From assembly GCF_035917415.1 (NCBI RefSeq), contig NZ_CP109073.1, positions 620,001 through 684,000 on the forward strand: DNA of 64,000 nucleotides, written 5' to 3'. Origin of the DNA: Streptomyces sp. NBC_01803. GTDB taxonomy: Bacteria; Actinomycetota; Actinomycetes; Streptomycetales; Streptomycetaceae. Below are positions 50,669 through 58,920 of the stretch, one piece after another; positions within the stretch are counted from its first letter, which is position 1; every line of letters begins with the position of its first letter. The notes beneath the pieces are model-generated. The model was not told the DNA's origin and did not search any database. It saw only the letters and a program-made list of their open reading frames with translations. Made by a program: the position numbers and the translations under genes.

Positions 50669-50965
50669 CTGATCGTCGACTTTCCCCTCCCCGACGCCCC
50701 CCACCGCCGGATCCTGTGGGACCGCTGCCTGGGCCCCGCCGTCCCCCGGGCCGACGACCTGGACCTGGACTTCTGCGCCGGATCCTTCGAACTGGCCGGC
50801 GGCAACATCCGCTCGATCGCGATCACCGCCGCCTACCTGGCCGCCGACTCCGGCCACCCCGTCACGATGCCCACCCTGATCCACGCGATCCAGCGCGAAT
50901 ACCAGAAACTCGGCCGCCTCACCCTGGCCTCCGAGTTCGGCCCGTACGTGGAGCTGCTGAGTTAG
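50669..50965 (+). pseudogene. C-terminal fragment of an AAA+ ATPase
   Basis: An open frame without a start encodes LIVDFPLPDAPHRRILWDRC, then CAGSFELAGGNIRSIAITAA and REYQKLGRLTLASEFGPY. This is the C-terminal lid domain of the AAA ATPases that accompany contractile-injection and GAP1-type loci in Streptomyces. The Walker A, Walker B and sensor-1 regions are gone and no initiation codon is available. It ends overlapping the stop of the convergent GAP1 gene by 4 bp, which suggests the two were once neighbouring genes of one system. Confidence 0.75.
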
Positions 50966-53259
50966 CGGCGCGATTGCCGGCCGGTGAGACGTCGGCCGAA
51001 CCGGCCCCACGCGCCCGATCGGCCGAGGTCCTGGAACGCCACCGCCCAGCGGACGTCCGCCCGCTTCAACCGCTCCTCGACGGCGGCGAGTTCCGCACTG
51101 GACAGCGTCCGGACCATCGGGCGCAGCACGCTGTCCAGCAGGTGCGAACGGGTCTCCTCCCAGACGGCGTTCACCTGCGGATAGGAACTCCACGCGATGA
51201 AACAGTCAGCCACGCGGACAGGAACGGTGCACAGTCGGTCGGCCATCCGCTTCGAACGGGCGGCCCGGCCGTAGGCCGTGATCAGATCGACATCGCCGCT
51301 GTTGACCAGCGCGGCCAGCTCTCCGTCCGGCCGCTCCCCCGTGAGCAGCCGGTACGCGAGCGCGTCGTAGACCCGTTCGAGCACAGCGGGTTCCACCGGC
51401 GCCCCGGCCGCGCGGAGCGTCAGCACCCGGTCGGTCCACCCCTCGGGGGCGGCGGAGCCGTTCCGCAGTTCCCGGGCGAAGTCCAGGAGTTGGAGTACCC
51501 GGCGCTCGCGGGGCCTCAGATCGTCGGAGAAGCCGCGCAACAGATCGTGGGCGAGATCGGGCACATCCGGGTCGTCGGCGGGCCCGTGGAGCGCCGCGCC
51601 GACGAGGTGGGACCACGTGCCGGCGGCGAGGTGCGCGCTGGAGCCGTTCTCGCCGAGCATCGCCCTGGCCTCGCCGGCGGTCGGCCTGTCGTCACCCCAC
51701 ACCAGCCGGACGGCGGTGCGCAGCAGCGTCGGGTCGGCCATCGGGGAGACCCGGCCGGCCCGCAGGACGGCGTTCAGGACGGCGACACGGCCGCCGTCGG
51801 CCGCCGCCGCCCGGGGCGCTTCGGCGCACATCCGCAGGTGCGGCAGGACCTGGCTCGCGGTGAACGGCATCGGGACCGTGGCGAGCAGCCGGGCCACGGC
51901 GGGCGGGTCGCCCTGGGCGAGCACTTCCCACTCGGCCAACAGCAGGGCGCGGAGGTCGAAGCGGTCCTCCAGCGTGAGGCGCACGGCGGGCGCGTGCGCC
52001 GCGTCCGGGTCGGCCAGCAGCGCCACGGCGAGGCGGCGCGCCACTCCGGCCAGCAGATCCGCGCAGTCGACACCCAGGATGTCGGCGACGCACAGCAGTT
52101 CCGCCGTCCGCGCGGGGCCGTGCCCGGCGTCCGCGACACCCGCGCGCAGCTCGGGTCCGAGCTCGCCGGCGAGGCTCCGCCTGAGATCGTCGGTGAGGGG
52201 AACGCGCCGCAGGCCGTCCAGATCCGTCCCGGCACCGGGCGAGCGGACCACGTCCGTGAGGACGAGCGAGGCGAACGGCACGAGCTCGACGGCCGCCAAA
52301 CGGGCATCGAGCACCGGGAACAGCCGGGTCGAGGCGGCCGTTTCGGCCGCCGTCCGGCTCCCACCGTGCGCGCTCAGCGCGTTCACAAGCCGGCGCAGCC
52401 GGTCGCGGTCCACCGTGTCCGCGTGGTGCCGCACCCAGTCGGCCGCCGCCGTTCGGCCCTCGGCGTCCAAGTCCAGCCCCGCGCACAGGGCCTCGACGGC
52501 GAGCGGGCCGTCGGACAGCACGGTCACCGCCTCGAAGAGCCGCGGTGCCCTGCCCAGCCAGACGTGGGCGGCGATCCGCGCCCAGACGTCCTCGGTCGGC
52601 GCGCCGGACGCGCGGCCGGTGCAGTCGTACACGCGGTAGCGGTGGCCGTGCCCGGCCAACCCGTGCGCGTCCTCGGGCAGGACCCCGATGATCTGCTGCC
52701 GGGCCAGCTCGGGGCGCCGCGTGTAGGTGGTGAACGTCAGCCGGTGGGCGATCTCGCGCGGCAGTACGGTGCCGGCGAGCGCGATCCACCGGGCGACGGC
52801 GGCGCTGTCCCGTTCGACGACGACGATGCGCGGCGCTGCGTCGTCCTGGATCACCTGGCGCAGATCGGCGAAGAAGCCCGCGAGCCATGAGGCCCTGGAG
52901 GCGGCGAACCCGATCAGCCGGTCCAGGTCCAGACCCCCCGGCCGCGCCCCGAAGGCGGTGATGGGCAGCGCGCCGTCGGGGAGTGTCGTGCCCAGGGGCA
53001 GATGCACGGCCTGGGCCTGGAAGCTCCCTCCGCCCGTGCAGACCGCACGGGCCACGAGCCGGCTGCCGTCGGCCAGCAGGCTGTGGCTGAACGTCTCGGG
53101 AAACGCGCCGAGTTCCGCGGTTGTGGGCCGCTGCGGCGCACCGGGCGGGGGCTCGTACCCGAGCAGCGGCTCGGCTTCCCTGAGCAGCCACGGGGATGCC
53201 CCGGGGCCGACCGACGTGAACCCCGACGCGGATGAGTACTGGAGCTGTATCAGGCCCAC
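50962..53259 (-). CDS. GTPase-associated protein 1 (GAP1), copy 1
   Basis: A 765-aa protein of the actinobacterial GTPase-associated protein 1 family. The N-terminal region (about 1-170) starts LIQLQYSSASGFTSVGPGAS and ends near the middle-domain segment HRLTFTTYTRRPELA. The rest, rich in Leu/Ala/Arg helices, corresponds to the GAP1 middle and C-terminal domains. There is no ATPase or nuclease motif; the protein is thought to be the large partner of a TRAFAC GTPase. It resembles copy 2 (62339-64000) very closely over the shared part. Here no GTPase, kinase or phosphatase gene lies directly downstream. GTG 53259 has GGGGAGGGG 6 nt upstream. Confidence 0.85.
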   Translation of the reverse strand: MGLIQLQYSSASGFTSVGPGASPWLLREAEPLLGYEPPPGAPQRPTTAELGAFPETFSHSLLADGSRLVARAVCTGGGSFQAQAVHLPLGTTLPDGALPITAFGARPGGLDLDRLIGFAASRASWLAGFFADLRQVIQDDAAPRIVVVERDSAAVARWIALAGTVLPREIAHRLTFTTYTRRPELARQQIIGVLPEDAHGLAGHGHRYRVYDCTGRASGAPTEDVWARIAAHVWLGRAPRLFEAVTVLSDGPLAVEALCAGLDLDAEGRTAAADWVRHHADTVDRDRLRRLVNALSAHGGSRTAAETAASTRLFPVLDARLAAVELVPFASLVLTDVVRSPGAGTDLDGLRRVPLTDDLRRSLAGELGPELRAGVADAGHGPARTAELLCVADILGVDCADLLAGVARRLAVALLADPDAAHAPAVRLTLEDRFDLRALLLAEWEVLAQGDPPAVARLLATVPMPFTASQVLPHLRMCAEAPRAAAADGGRVAVLNAVLRAGRVSPMADPTLLRTAVRLVWGDDRPTAGEARAMLGENGSSAHLAAGTWSHLVGAALHGPADDPDVPDLAHDLLRGFSDDLRPRERRVLQLLDFARELRNGSAAPEGWTDRVLTLRAAGAPVEPAVLERVYDALAYRLLTGERPDGELAALVNSGDVDLITAYGRAARSKRMADRLCTVPVRVADCFIAWSSYPQVNAVWEETRSHLLDSVLRPMVRTLSSAELAAVEERLKRADVRWAVAFQDLGRSGAWGRFGRRLTGRQSRR

Positions 53260-53715
53260 GCTCTGCCCCTCCCCATGCTGACGCCACCGAGGAGCGACGC
53301 GGGCTCCCCTCCCGACCACCGGCGGAACGCACCGAAGCCCCAGCTGTCCCTCACCACGTCGGCCGGTCCTCCTCGTCGTTGGGCGGATGCCTCGGCGACA
53401 CCGGGCCCGCCACCGGATCACCGGCGGAGCGATCACGGCCCACCGCTGCGAGCGACATTCCAGCAGGTCGCCGCCGCGGCGCACGGCCCACCACCAATTC
53501 CCGTCTATCCAGGGAAAGTTAAAGAGGAGCGACCTCCCCCTGATCATAGCGGCGCCCCCCGCGAGCGAACGCCGCGATCACCGCCGGCCCTACGGCCGGG
53601 GTCCCGTGCCCTGCTCCGTTACGGAGCCGACCCGGCCGCCGGTCCGACAGGCCGGGTTACGGTTGGCGCAGCCCGCCTCGCGCCCCGCTGCGGCCCGCGC
53701 ACCGAGAACGAGACG
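53260..53715. other. 456-bp region between GAP1 copy 1 and the next gene
   Basis: No gene recognised. It contains two short hairpins, CCGGCC-cta-CGGCCGG and CTCCG-tta-CGGAG, around 53581-53627 and an AT-richer patch near 53500-53560, which may hold the GAP1 promoter for the minus strand. Confidence 0.4.
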
Positions 53716-54030
53716 GTGGAGATCTGCGAGGTGTGGGCCGTAGGAGCCCGCGCGGACGCCGAGGTGTACGCGGAGGCGGCAGCCAGGGTGCGGGAGGCCG
53801 ACGCACGCCGCCCGGAGTTCCAGCAGCTCTCCGAGGTGATCGAACGCTTTGGCCGCCTGGTCAGCGACATCAACCTGCCCGACCAGGAGCAGGGCGACCC
53901 CGTCCCGGACTGGCTCGCGAACCGCCTGATCCACACAGCCAGCATGAGACGCGAAGAGGTAGCCACGCTCACCCTGGAGGAGGCCGTCGACAGGTGGGCG
54001 GCTTTCACCGCCCGGCCAAGGGAGAACTGA
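53716..54030 (+). CDS. Hypothetical small acidic protein
   Basis: A 104-aa protein from GTG 53716 (VEICEVWAVGARADAEVYAEAAARV). It is acidic and mainly helical, with no membrane segment and no motif I recognise. The second half, PVPDWLANRLIHTASMRREEV and TLEEAVDRWAAFTARPREN, looks like genuine protein, with third-position GC as in its neighbours. No strong ribosome-binding site is present. The frame is open far upstream but that portion is Pro/Arg-rich and looks non-coding. It is placed between GAP1 copy 1 and an epoxide hydrolase; a link to the conflict genes is possible only by position. Confidence 0.55.
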   Translation: MEICEVWAVGARADAEVYAEAAARVREADARRPEFQQLSEVIERFGRLVSDINLPDQEQGDPVPDWLANRLIHTASMRREEVATLTLEEAVDRWAAFTARPREN

Positions 54031-54186
54031 CCCAGAATCCCTGCCCCTGTATGGACCGGCCCAGCGAGCCATACCCCCCGGCATCGGCACGCCTCGCACG
54101 GCTGTTTCTGGTGGCCGACGCCCGACGCGCACCGCCCGCCAGGCAACGTTCGCCTGGCCCGTCACCAGACGAGTCCGCAGGGTCGT

Positions 54187-55422
54187 TCAGGGCCTGCGGC
54201 CGTGGAAGGTGCGGCGCAGGTCGCTCACCCAGGCGTCGGGGTTCTCCCAGGGGATGAAGTGGCCGCCGTGGTCGTGGGCGTTGACGTTGACGTGGTTGAA
54301 CCAATCGGCCTGCGGGCCGGTCCTGAACGCCCGGACGCGCTCGTTGGCGGTCTGGATGCCGGGCGGGTTCTCGTACGTGACGAAGGTGAGGCCGACCGGG
54401 GCCTGCACGACCGGGGTGCGGTCGTGGGCGGGGGCCCAGGGGTAGCGGTTGGCGTTGGCGTAGTAACGCATCGAGGTGGCGATGGAGTTGTTCACCCAGT
54501 AGATCGTGGCGTGGGTGAGCAGGTCGTCCTTGGTGAAGACGGACTCGATGTCGCCGCCGTTGTCGCTCCAGGCGTTCCAGCGCTCCAGCAGCCAGGCGAG
54601 CAGTCCGGCGGGTGAGTCGCTCAGCCCGTGGGCCAGGGTGGCGCCGTCGAGCATGTGCACGGCGAGGTGGGACGCCCAGCGGTGGTCCAGCTCGATGATG
54701 CGGGCGCGGACGTCGGCGGGCTGGTCGTCGGTGAGGGGCCGATTCCGGGCGAAGTCCCAGGCGCGGGGGCCAGTGAAGAAGTCGAGCGGCAGCCCGGAGC
54801 CGATGTGGATGCCGTACAGCTCGTCGGCGTACTTGTGGCCGAGCTGGCTGGAGACGATCCCACCGATGTCGCAGCCCCCGGCGGCGTACTTCTCGTACCC
54901 CAGGGTCTCGGTCATCAGGGTGTGCCAGAGGTCGGAGACCTTCCAGAAGTTGACGTCCGAAAAGCCGGTGAGCGGGCCGGGGAAACCGAAGCCGGGCAGA
55001 GACGGCACGATGACGTCGAACGCGTCGGCGGGGTCCCCGCCGCACGCGGCCGGGTCGGCGAGCGGGTCGATCACCTTCGACCAGTGCCAGAACGTCCACG
55101 GCCAGCCGTGGGTGAGGATCAACGGGATCGGACGGGGGCCGCGGCCGGGCTTGCGCATGAAGTGCACCGGGACACCGGCGACGTTCGCCTGGTAGTGCTC
55201 GTGGACGTTGATGGCGGCCTCGGCCTTGCGCCAGTCGTAGCCGTCCCGCCAGTAGGCGACCAGCTCACGGAGATAGCTGTCCGGGACGCCGTAGGACCAG
55301 TCCCCATTCCCCTCGTCCAGCGGCGGACGGGTCAGTGTGAGACGGGCGCGCAGGTCATCGAGGACCTTGTCGGACACATGGATCGGCGTGGGCTCCAGGG
55401 GGAAGGCGTGCGGGGTGGTCAC
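54187..55422 (-). CDS. Epoxide hydrolase (EHN domain - alpha/beta hydrolase)
   Basis: A 411-aa protein. The N-terminal 110 residues form the epoxide hydrolase N-terminal (EHN) domain, with LRARLTLTRPP and YLRELVAYWRDGYDWRKAEA. The hydrolase core has the oxyanion motif LILTHGWPWTFWHW, the nucleophile region AAGGCDIGGIVSSQLG (Asp nucleophile), and a late His in HDHGGHFIPWENPDAW. Members are related to juvenile-hormone/microsomal epoxide hydrolases and open epoxides by an alkyl-enzyme ester. GTG 55422 has AAGGA upstream. It is a single gene on the minus strand within the GAP1 interval; the substrate is unknown. Confidence 0.9.
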   Translation of the reverse strand: MTTPHAFPLEPTPIHVSDKVLDDLRARLTLTRPPLDEGNGDWSYGVPDSYLRELVAYWRDGYDWRKAEAAINVHEHYQANVAGVPVHFMRKPGRGPRPIPLILTHGWPWTFWHWSKVIDPLADPAACGGDPADAFDVIVPSLPGFGFPGPLTGFSDVNFWKVSDLWHTLMTETLGYEKYAAGGCDIGGIVSSQLGHKYADELYGIHIGSGLPLDFFTGPRAWDFARNRPLTDDQPADVRARIIELDHRWASHLAVHMLDGATLAHGLSDSPAGLLAWLLERWNAWSDNGGDIESVFTKDDLLTHATIYWVNNSIATSMRYYANANRYPWAPAHDRTPVVQAPVGLTFVTYENPPGIQTANERVRAFRTGPQADWFNHVNVNAHDHGGHFIPWENPDAWVSDLRRTFHGRRP

Positions 55423-55639
55423 GGCGTGGTTCCTTACTGGGTAGGGGGAAGCGGTGTCGTCGGCCTGTTGGGTGCTTGGGCGGCGAGCCGGGCCATTTTA
55501 AGGAGTGCGGGCAGCGACGCGGGGGTCGGTACGGGGAACTGCTGAACTGAGCCCGTCACCGGTCACGGTCACCCGTGAGGCGACAGCGGACGTGCTCGAT
55601 ACCGCCTAGAGTGATGCGGGCGAACCTCGGGGAGGGCGA

Positions 55640-57124
55640 ATGGGGAACCGGCAGTTACCCGCGTTGCCGCAGTACCGGTCAGACGCGGTGACCCGGCGAT
55701 TGTGTGCCGCGGTGCATCTGGACGAAGGCTTCGCGCGTCAAGTGTACGAGGAGCTCACGGCGGACCGGTTGACCGCGGTCGGGCTGTCGCTGGGTGTCAA
55801 TCTGCTGGCGCTGGTGAGGCACGCCAAGGCGGCTGCCGAGCGGATCGACACCCGGGACCGCCGGCTGGCATGGCTGTTCGCCGGGCTGTGCGCGGCGGTA
55901 TCGCTCGCCTTCTATGGCTTCGCCAGCGGGACGTTCGCCGTAGGGGTGGCGGGTTGCTCGGCGGTACTCATCGCCGTCGGTACCGCGTGGGCGGTGGTCC
56001 ACACGGCGGAGAGTCAGGGCCGGGCCGCCGCGCAGGAGGTGTTCCGCCTAAGCGGGGAGCCCGAGGATCTGGTGCCGCCCGCACCGCCGGATGCCGAGGC
56101 CCGGCTGCGGGAGCTGAAAAAGGCCAACGTCGTTCCGTACACGGCGAGCGCCGAGCGCACCAACCCCTTCGTGGGCAGTGGTACGAAGATCAAAGAGGTG
56201 GTCTGGCAGCCCATCGACATCAGCCGCCCGGCCGATGCCCCCGGTGGCGGCAAGCTGGCCGTCAAGCCTTTCGACGCCGTGGACCTGCACACGTATGTCG
56301 CCAAGGAGATGGCGAACATCGCTGGCCTCGAAGGACTGCGGGCCAGGAACCGGCTCTATGTGCTGGGGACCCATGTGCGGCACCTCGGCGATGATCTGCT
56401 GCCCGATCCGCTCCAGAGACCGCGCACGCGGGTCCCCAAGCAGTTGGTGCAGGCGGGCCTGGTCCGGTCCGGCGCCGGAATGCGCACCTACCTGAGCCTG
56501 GAGCGGATCGGCGAGGGCGGCCGTGTCATCGTGTCGATGCATCTCCGAGCCCGACTGCGGCATCCCAGCCTCTCGTGGGAGGTCGCGGCCTACGCGATTC
56601 CCCCGGTGAGCAGCCACTACTGTCGCGTGGACTGGCTGCCGATCGACGGTTTCGAGCGCTGGTGGAGTCTGGTGCGGTACGCGACCGGGCAGACGTGGCC
56701 CGCGTTGCGCGGCGCGCCCGGCCGTATCCAGCGGCGGCGTTCCGAGTCGAACCGCAGGGCGCGCACGCTGGAAAAGTGGCGCAAGGAGATCAGCAAGCGC
56801 CATGCCCTGTACGACTACGGGGCCGTGGACAGTGTGCGGGAACGTGTCGGTGCCTGGGACCAGTTGGGCCACTCCGAACGCACGGACTCACAGGACTTCC
56901 TGCACCGTCTCCAGCAGGGGGTACTGATCGCCACCGAGCGGTTTCTGAAGGCCCATAACGTCGACACCAGTTCCTTCGACCAGGCCCAGCAGGTCATCAA
57001 CACCCAGACGTACAACTTCTCGGGAGACATCACCGGGCCGAGCAACTTCGGCAACAACGGACAGGTTACCTCGTACGGACAGGGCGCACAGCCGTCCGGA
57101 GCCCCCGGCGGCGGACACCCCTGA
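55640..57124 (+). CDS. Two-TM hypothetical protein with C-terminal amyloid-like motif
   Basis: A 494-aa protein. The N terminus RRLCAAVHLDEGFARQVYEEL is a conserved opening of many actinobacterial membrane proteins. Two transmembrane helices follow: LAWLFAGLCAAVSLAFYGFA and FAVGVAGCSAVLIAVGTAWA, residues about 75-118. A large domain without named motif spans about 150-440 and includes PSLSWEVAAYAIPPVSSHYC. Residues 457-482 hold the motif TYNFSGDITGPSNFGNNGQ..., after which there are only 12 residues. The same motif opens the next gene product. GGGGAGGG precedes the ATG. It could be a membrane effector or sensor; that is inference. Confidence 0.75.
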   Translation: MGNRQLPALPQYRSDAVTRRLCAAVHLDEGFARQVYEELTADRLTAVGLSLGVNLLALVRHAKAAAERIDTRDRRLAWLFAGLCAAVSLAFYGFASGTFAVGVAGCSAVLIAVGTAWAVVHTAESQGRAAAQEVFRLSGEPEDLVPPAPPDAEARLRELKKANVVPYTASAERTNPFVGSGTKIKEVVWQPIDISRPADAPGGGKLAVKPFDAVDLHTYVAKEMANIAGLEGLRARNRLYVLGTHVRHLGDDLLPDPLQRPRTRVPKQLVQAGLVRSGAGMRTYLSLERIGEGGRVIVSMHLRARLRHPSLSWEVAAYAIPPVSSHYCRVDWLPIDGFERWWSLVRYATGQTWPALRGAPGRIQRRRSESNRRARTLEKWRKEISKRHALYDYGAVDSVRERVGAWDQLGHSERTDSQDFLHRLQQGVLIATERFLKAHNVDTSSFDQAQQVINTQTYNFSGDITGPSNFGNNGQVTSYGQGAQPSGAPGGGHP

Positions 57125-57185
57125 CTCCGGCGGACGCATGTCCACTCGACGGCACACCTCCGACGGCAACCTTCCAGGAGTACCG

Positions 57186-57515
57186 ATGAGCACGTTCAAC
57201 TTCCACGGTGAGATCTCCGGGCCGAGCAACTTCGGTGACGGCGGGAAGATCGAGATTCATCAGCATGGGTCGAGTCCGGCCGATGCCCTGCGCCTGGCCA
57301 CCGAGCTGGTACGTCAGTTGCGGACCGAGAACCAGCCGACGCTCGCCGACCAGGCGGAAGTGGTGCGCGGCGAGCTGGTGCGGGCTGAGCAGGAGCAACG
57401 GCCCGCCGACCGCGGGCGGGTCCGACAAGCGCTGGAAACGATCTCGCTCGGGCTCGCCACGGGCAGCGGCGGTCTGGCCCTCGCCCAGGAGCTGGGGCGC
57501 GCCTTCGGACTGTGA
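57186..57515 (+). CDS. Small helical protein with N-terminal amyloid-like motif
   Basis: A 109-aa protein. Residues 3-28 are TFNFHGEISGPSNFGDGGK..., 13 of 26 positions identical to the C terminus of the preceding gene's product. The remaining 80 residues are helical (ADALRLATELVRQL, AEVVRGELVRAEQEQRP, RVRQALETISLGLATGSG) and resemble the short 'effector-associated' helical domain found in many actinobacterial small proteins with Gly/Asn-rich N termini. AGGAG lies 6 nt before the ATG. The gene is 61 bp downstream of its partner and probably co-transcribed. It is convergent with the kinase operon and separated from it by a terminator. Confidence 0.75.
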   Translation: MSTFNFHGEISGPSNFGDGGKIEIHQHGSSPADALRLATELVRQLRTENQPTLADQAEVVRGELVRAEQEQRPADRGRVRQALETISLGLATGSGGLALAQELGRAFGL

Positions 57516-57537
57516 GGGTGACGGACATGTAAGCCGT

Positions 57538-57557
57538 CGGGGAGCTCGCGCTCCCCG
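57538..57557. terminator. Bidirectional terminator between small motif gene and kinase gene
   Basis: CGGGGAGC-TCGC-GCTCCCCG, an 8-bp perfect stem, with an outer GTGAGGG/CCCTCAC pair of arms close by. It separates the convergent gene ends at 57515 and 57565. Confidence 0.8.
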
Positions 57558-57564
57558 CAGGCCC

Positions 57565-58920
57565 TCACTTCGACCGTACGACGGCCTGCGCGCCGCCAAG
57601 TTCCAGCGTGAGTCCGGAGCGCAGCGGCACCGTCTGGCCCGGTGCGATCTGCTGGGTCGAGCCGTCCGAACGCGTCCCCGTCCATGCCGCGTCGGAACGG
57701 TTCGCGAGGCCGAACCGACCGGGCTTCTGCGGGTGTTCGGTCAGCTCGGCGACCAGCGTCGCGTCGCTGTAGTCGTGTCGTGCCGGCTCGGGCACCAGAT
57801 GGTGGGCGTGCACGCGGGCGGCACGGTGCAGCCGGACATGGCGTTCCACGCGCGGCAGGGGGGTGATCACGACCAGCCGGGGCGGCAGTACCAGAGGGCT
57901 GGCGCAGGACCAGCATGTCCCGGCGGTGGTCTCCTCGGGCTGGGTCATGTTCTGCCGCCCGCAGTGCGCGCAGTCGACGACCGCGTCAAGCACGGCCCGC
58001 AGCGCGTCACGCCACTGCGATTCCCGTACCCGCGCCAACGGGTCGCCCAGCCCTACGGTGAAGTTGTGCGTGAAGAGGTCCCGAAGAGCCGCAGGGGCCG
58101 CCTTCCAGGTGTGCAGAACCGTGGACTGCTCAGCGGGGTCGGGCACGTTGGAGCGGTCCTTCGGGTCGAAGACGAACAGCGGCTGCTTGCCGTACAGCTT
58201 CTTCTCGGCCGCCTCGTCCAGGCATCGGATGGCCAGCTCCTGTTTCCCCTTCAGCGGGTGATGGTTCATCAGCAGCATAAAGAGCAACACCGAAAGAGAG
58301 TGCAGATCGGTCTGGGTGCCGGGCTTCGCCCCGGGGTCCCCGCGCACCAGCTCGGGGGCCATGAACTCCATCGTCCCGGAGATGCCGCTGGTGTCACCCT
58401 CCACCACGGCGTTGTCGTTGTCGCACACCAGGACCTCGCCGGTGGCCGGGTCGAAGAAGATGTTGCCCCAAGAGATGTCCCGGTAGGCGATGCCCCGGGA
58501 GTGCAACGCCTGATACGCCTCCACCGTGTAGAGGCTCGCGGCCAGCAGGGCACGCGGCGTGGTGCGCAACTGCCTGCGGAACAACGCGGGCAGGCCCTTG
58601 AAGCGGTCCGGGCGAATGTCCATCAGATAACCGAAGGCGTCCGGCCAGGTGCCCCGGACGAACGTCGTCGGCCACAGGAAACGTTCGTCGTCGAAGTCCC
58701 GGGTCACCAACTCCTGGACGATGGCCTCCTGCCCGGGTGTCGCGCACGCCGGGTAGTACCACTTGAGCGCCTTGTCGCCGGTCGGGGTCGCCACTCGGTA
58801 CACCTCGCCCTGACCGCCGGCGCCGAGCATCCCGGTGATCCGGATCTCTTCGCCGCTGTCGGCGGTGAGGAGGGTGCCCGTGTCGAGCATGCCGGTCATC
58901 ATCTCTCCGTTGTCTGTCAC
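57565..58920 (-). CDS. Ser/Thr kinase with zinc ribbon and FHA-like tail (TerY-P triad kinase)
   Basis: A protein of up to 451 aa. The kinase domain spans about 20-330: Gly-rich loop GAGGQGEVYRV, Lys53 in KALKWYY, catalytic loop AYRDISWGN (Asp148, Asn153) in place of HRDxxxxN, and metal Asp167 in VCDNDN, which replaces DFG. A zinc ribbon CAHCGRQN...CWSC is followed by a C-terminal beta-rich segment RFGLANRSDAAW resembling an FHA-type fold. GTG 58920 overlaps the phosphatase stop as GTGA; in-frame ATGs at 58902, 58899 and 58890 are alternatives. With vWA and PP2C genes immediately upstream it makes the TerY-P kinase/phosphatase triad. Confidence 0.87.
   Translation of the reverse strand: MTDNGEMMTGMLDTGTLLTADSGEEIRITGMLGAGGQGEVYRVATPTGDKALKWYYPACATPGQEAIVQELVTRDFDDERFLWPTTFVRGTWPDAFGYLMDIRPDRFKGLPALFRRQLRTTPRALLAASLYTVEAYQALHSRGIAYRDISWGNIFFDPATGEVLVCDNDNAVVEGDTSGISGTMEFMAPELVRGDPGAKPGTQTDLHSLSVLLFMLLMNHHPLKGKQELAIRCLDEAAEKKLYGKQPLFVFDPKDRSNVPDPAEQSTVLHTWKAAPAALRDLFTHNFTVGLGDPLARVRESQWRDALRAVLDAVVDCAHCGRQNMTQPEETTAGTCWSCASPLVLPPRLVVITPLPRVERHVRLHRAARVHAHHLVPEPARHDYSDATLVAELTEHPQKPGRFGLANRSDAAWTGTRSDGSTQQIAPGQTVPLRSGLTLELGGAQAVVRSK

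Noticed and set aside
48209..51193. A roughly 990-codon minus-strand open frame opposite bioA and bioD
   Set aside because: It is a shadow of the biotin genes; no domain, and composition typical of antisense frames.
53275..53715. N-terminal extension of the 104-aa hypothetical protein by about 147 codons
   Set aside because: The extension is rich in Pro, Arg and Ser with no domain and looks like non-coding high-GC sequence; the protein-like part begins at GTG 53716.
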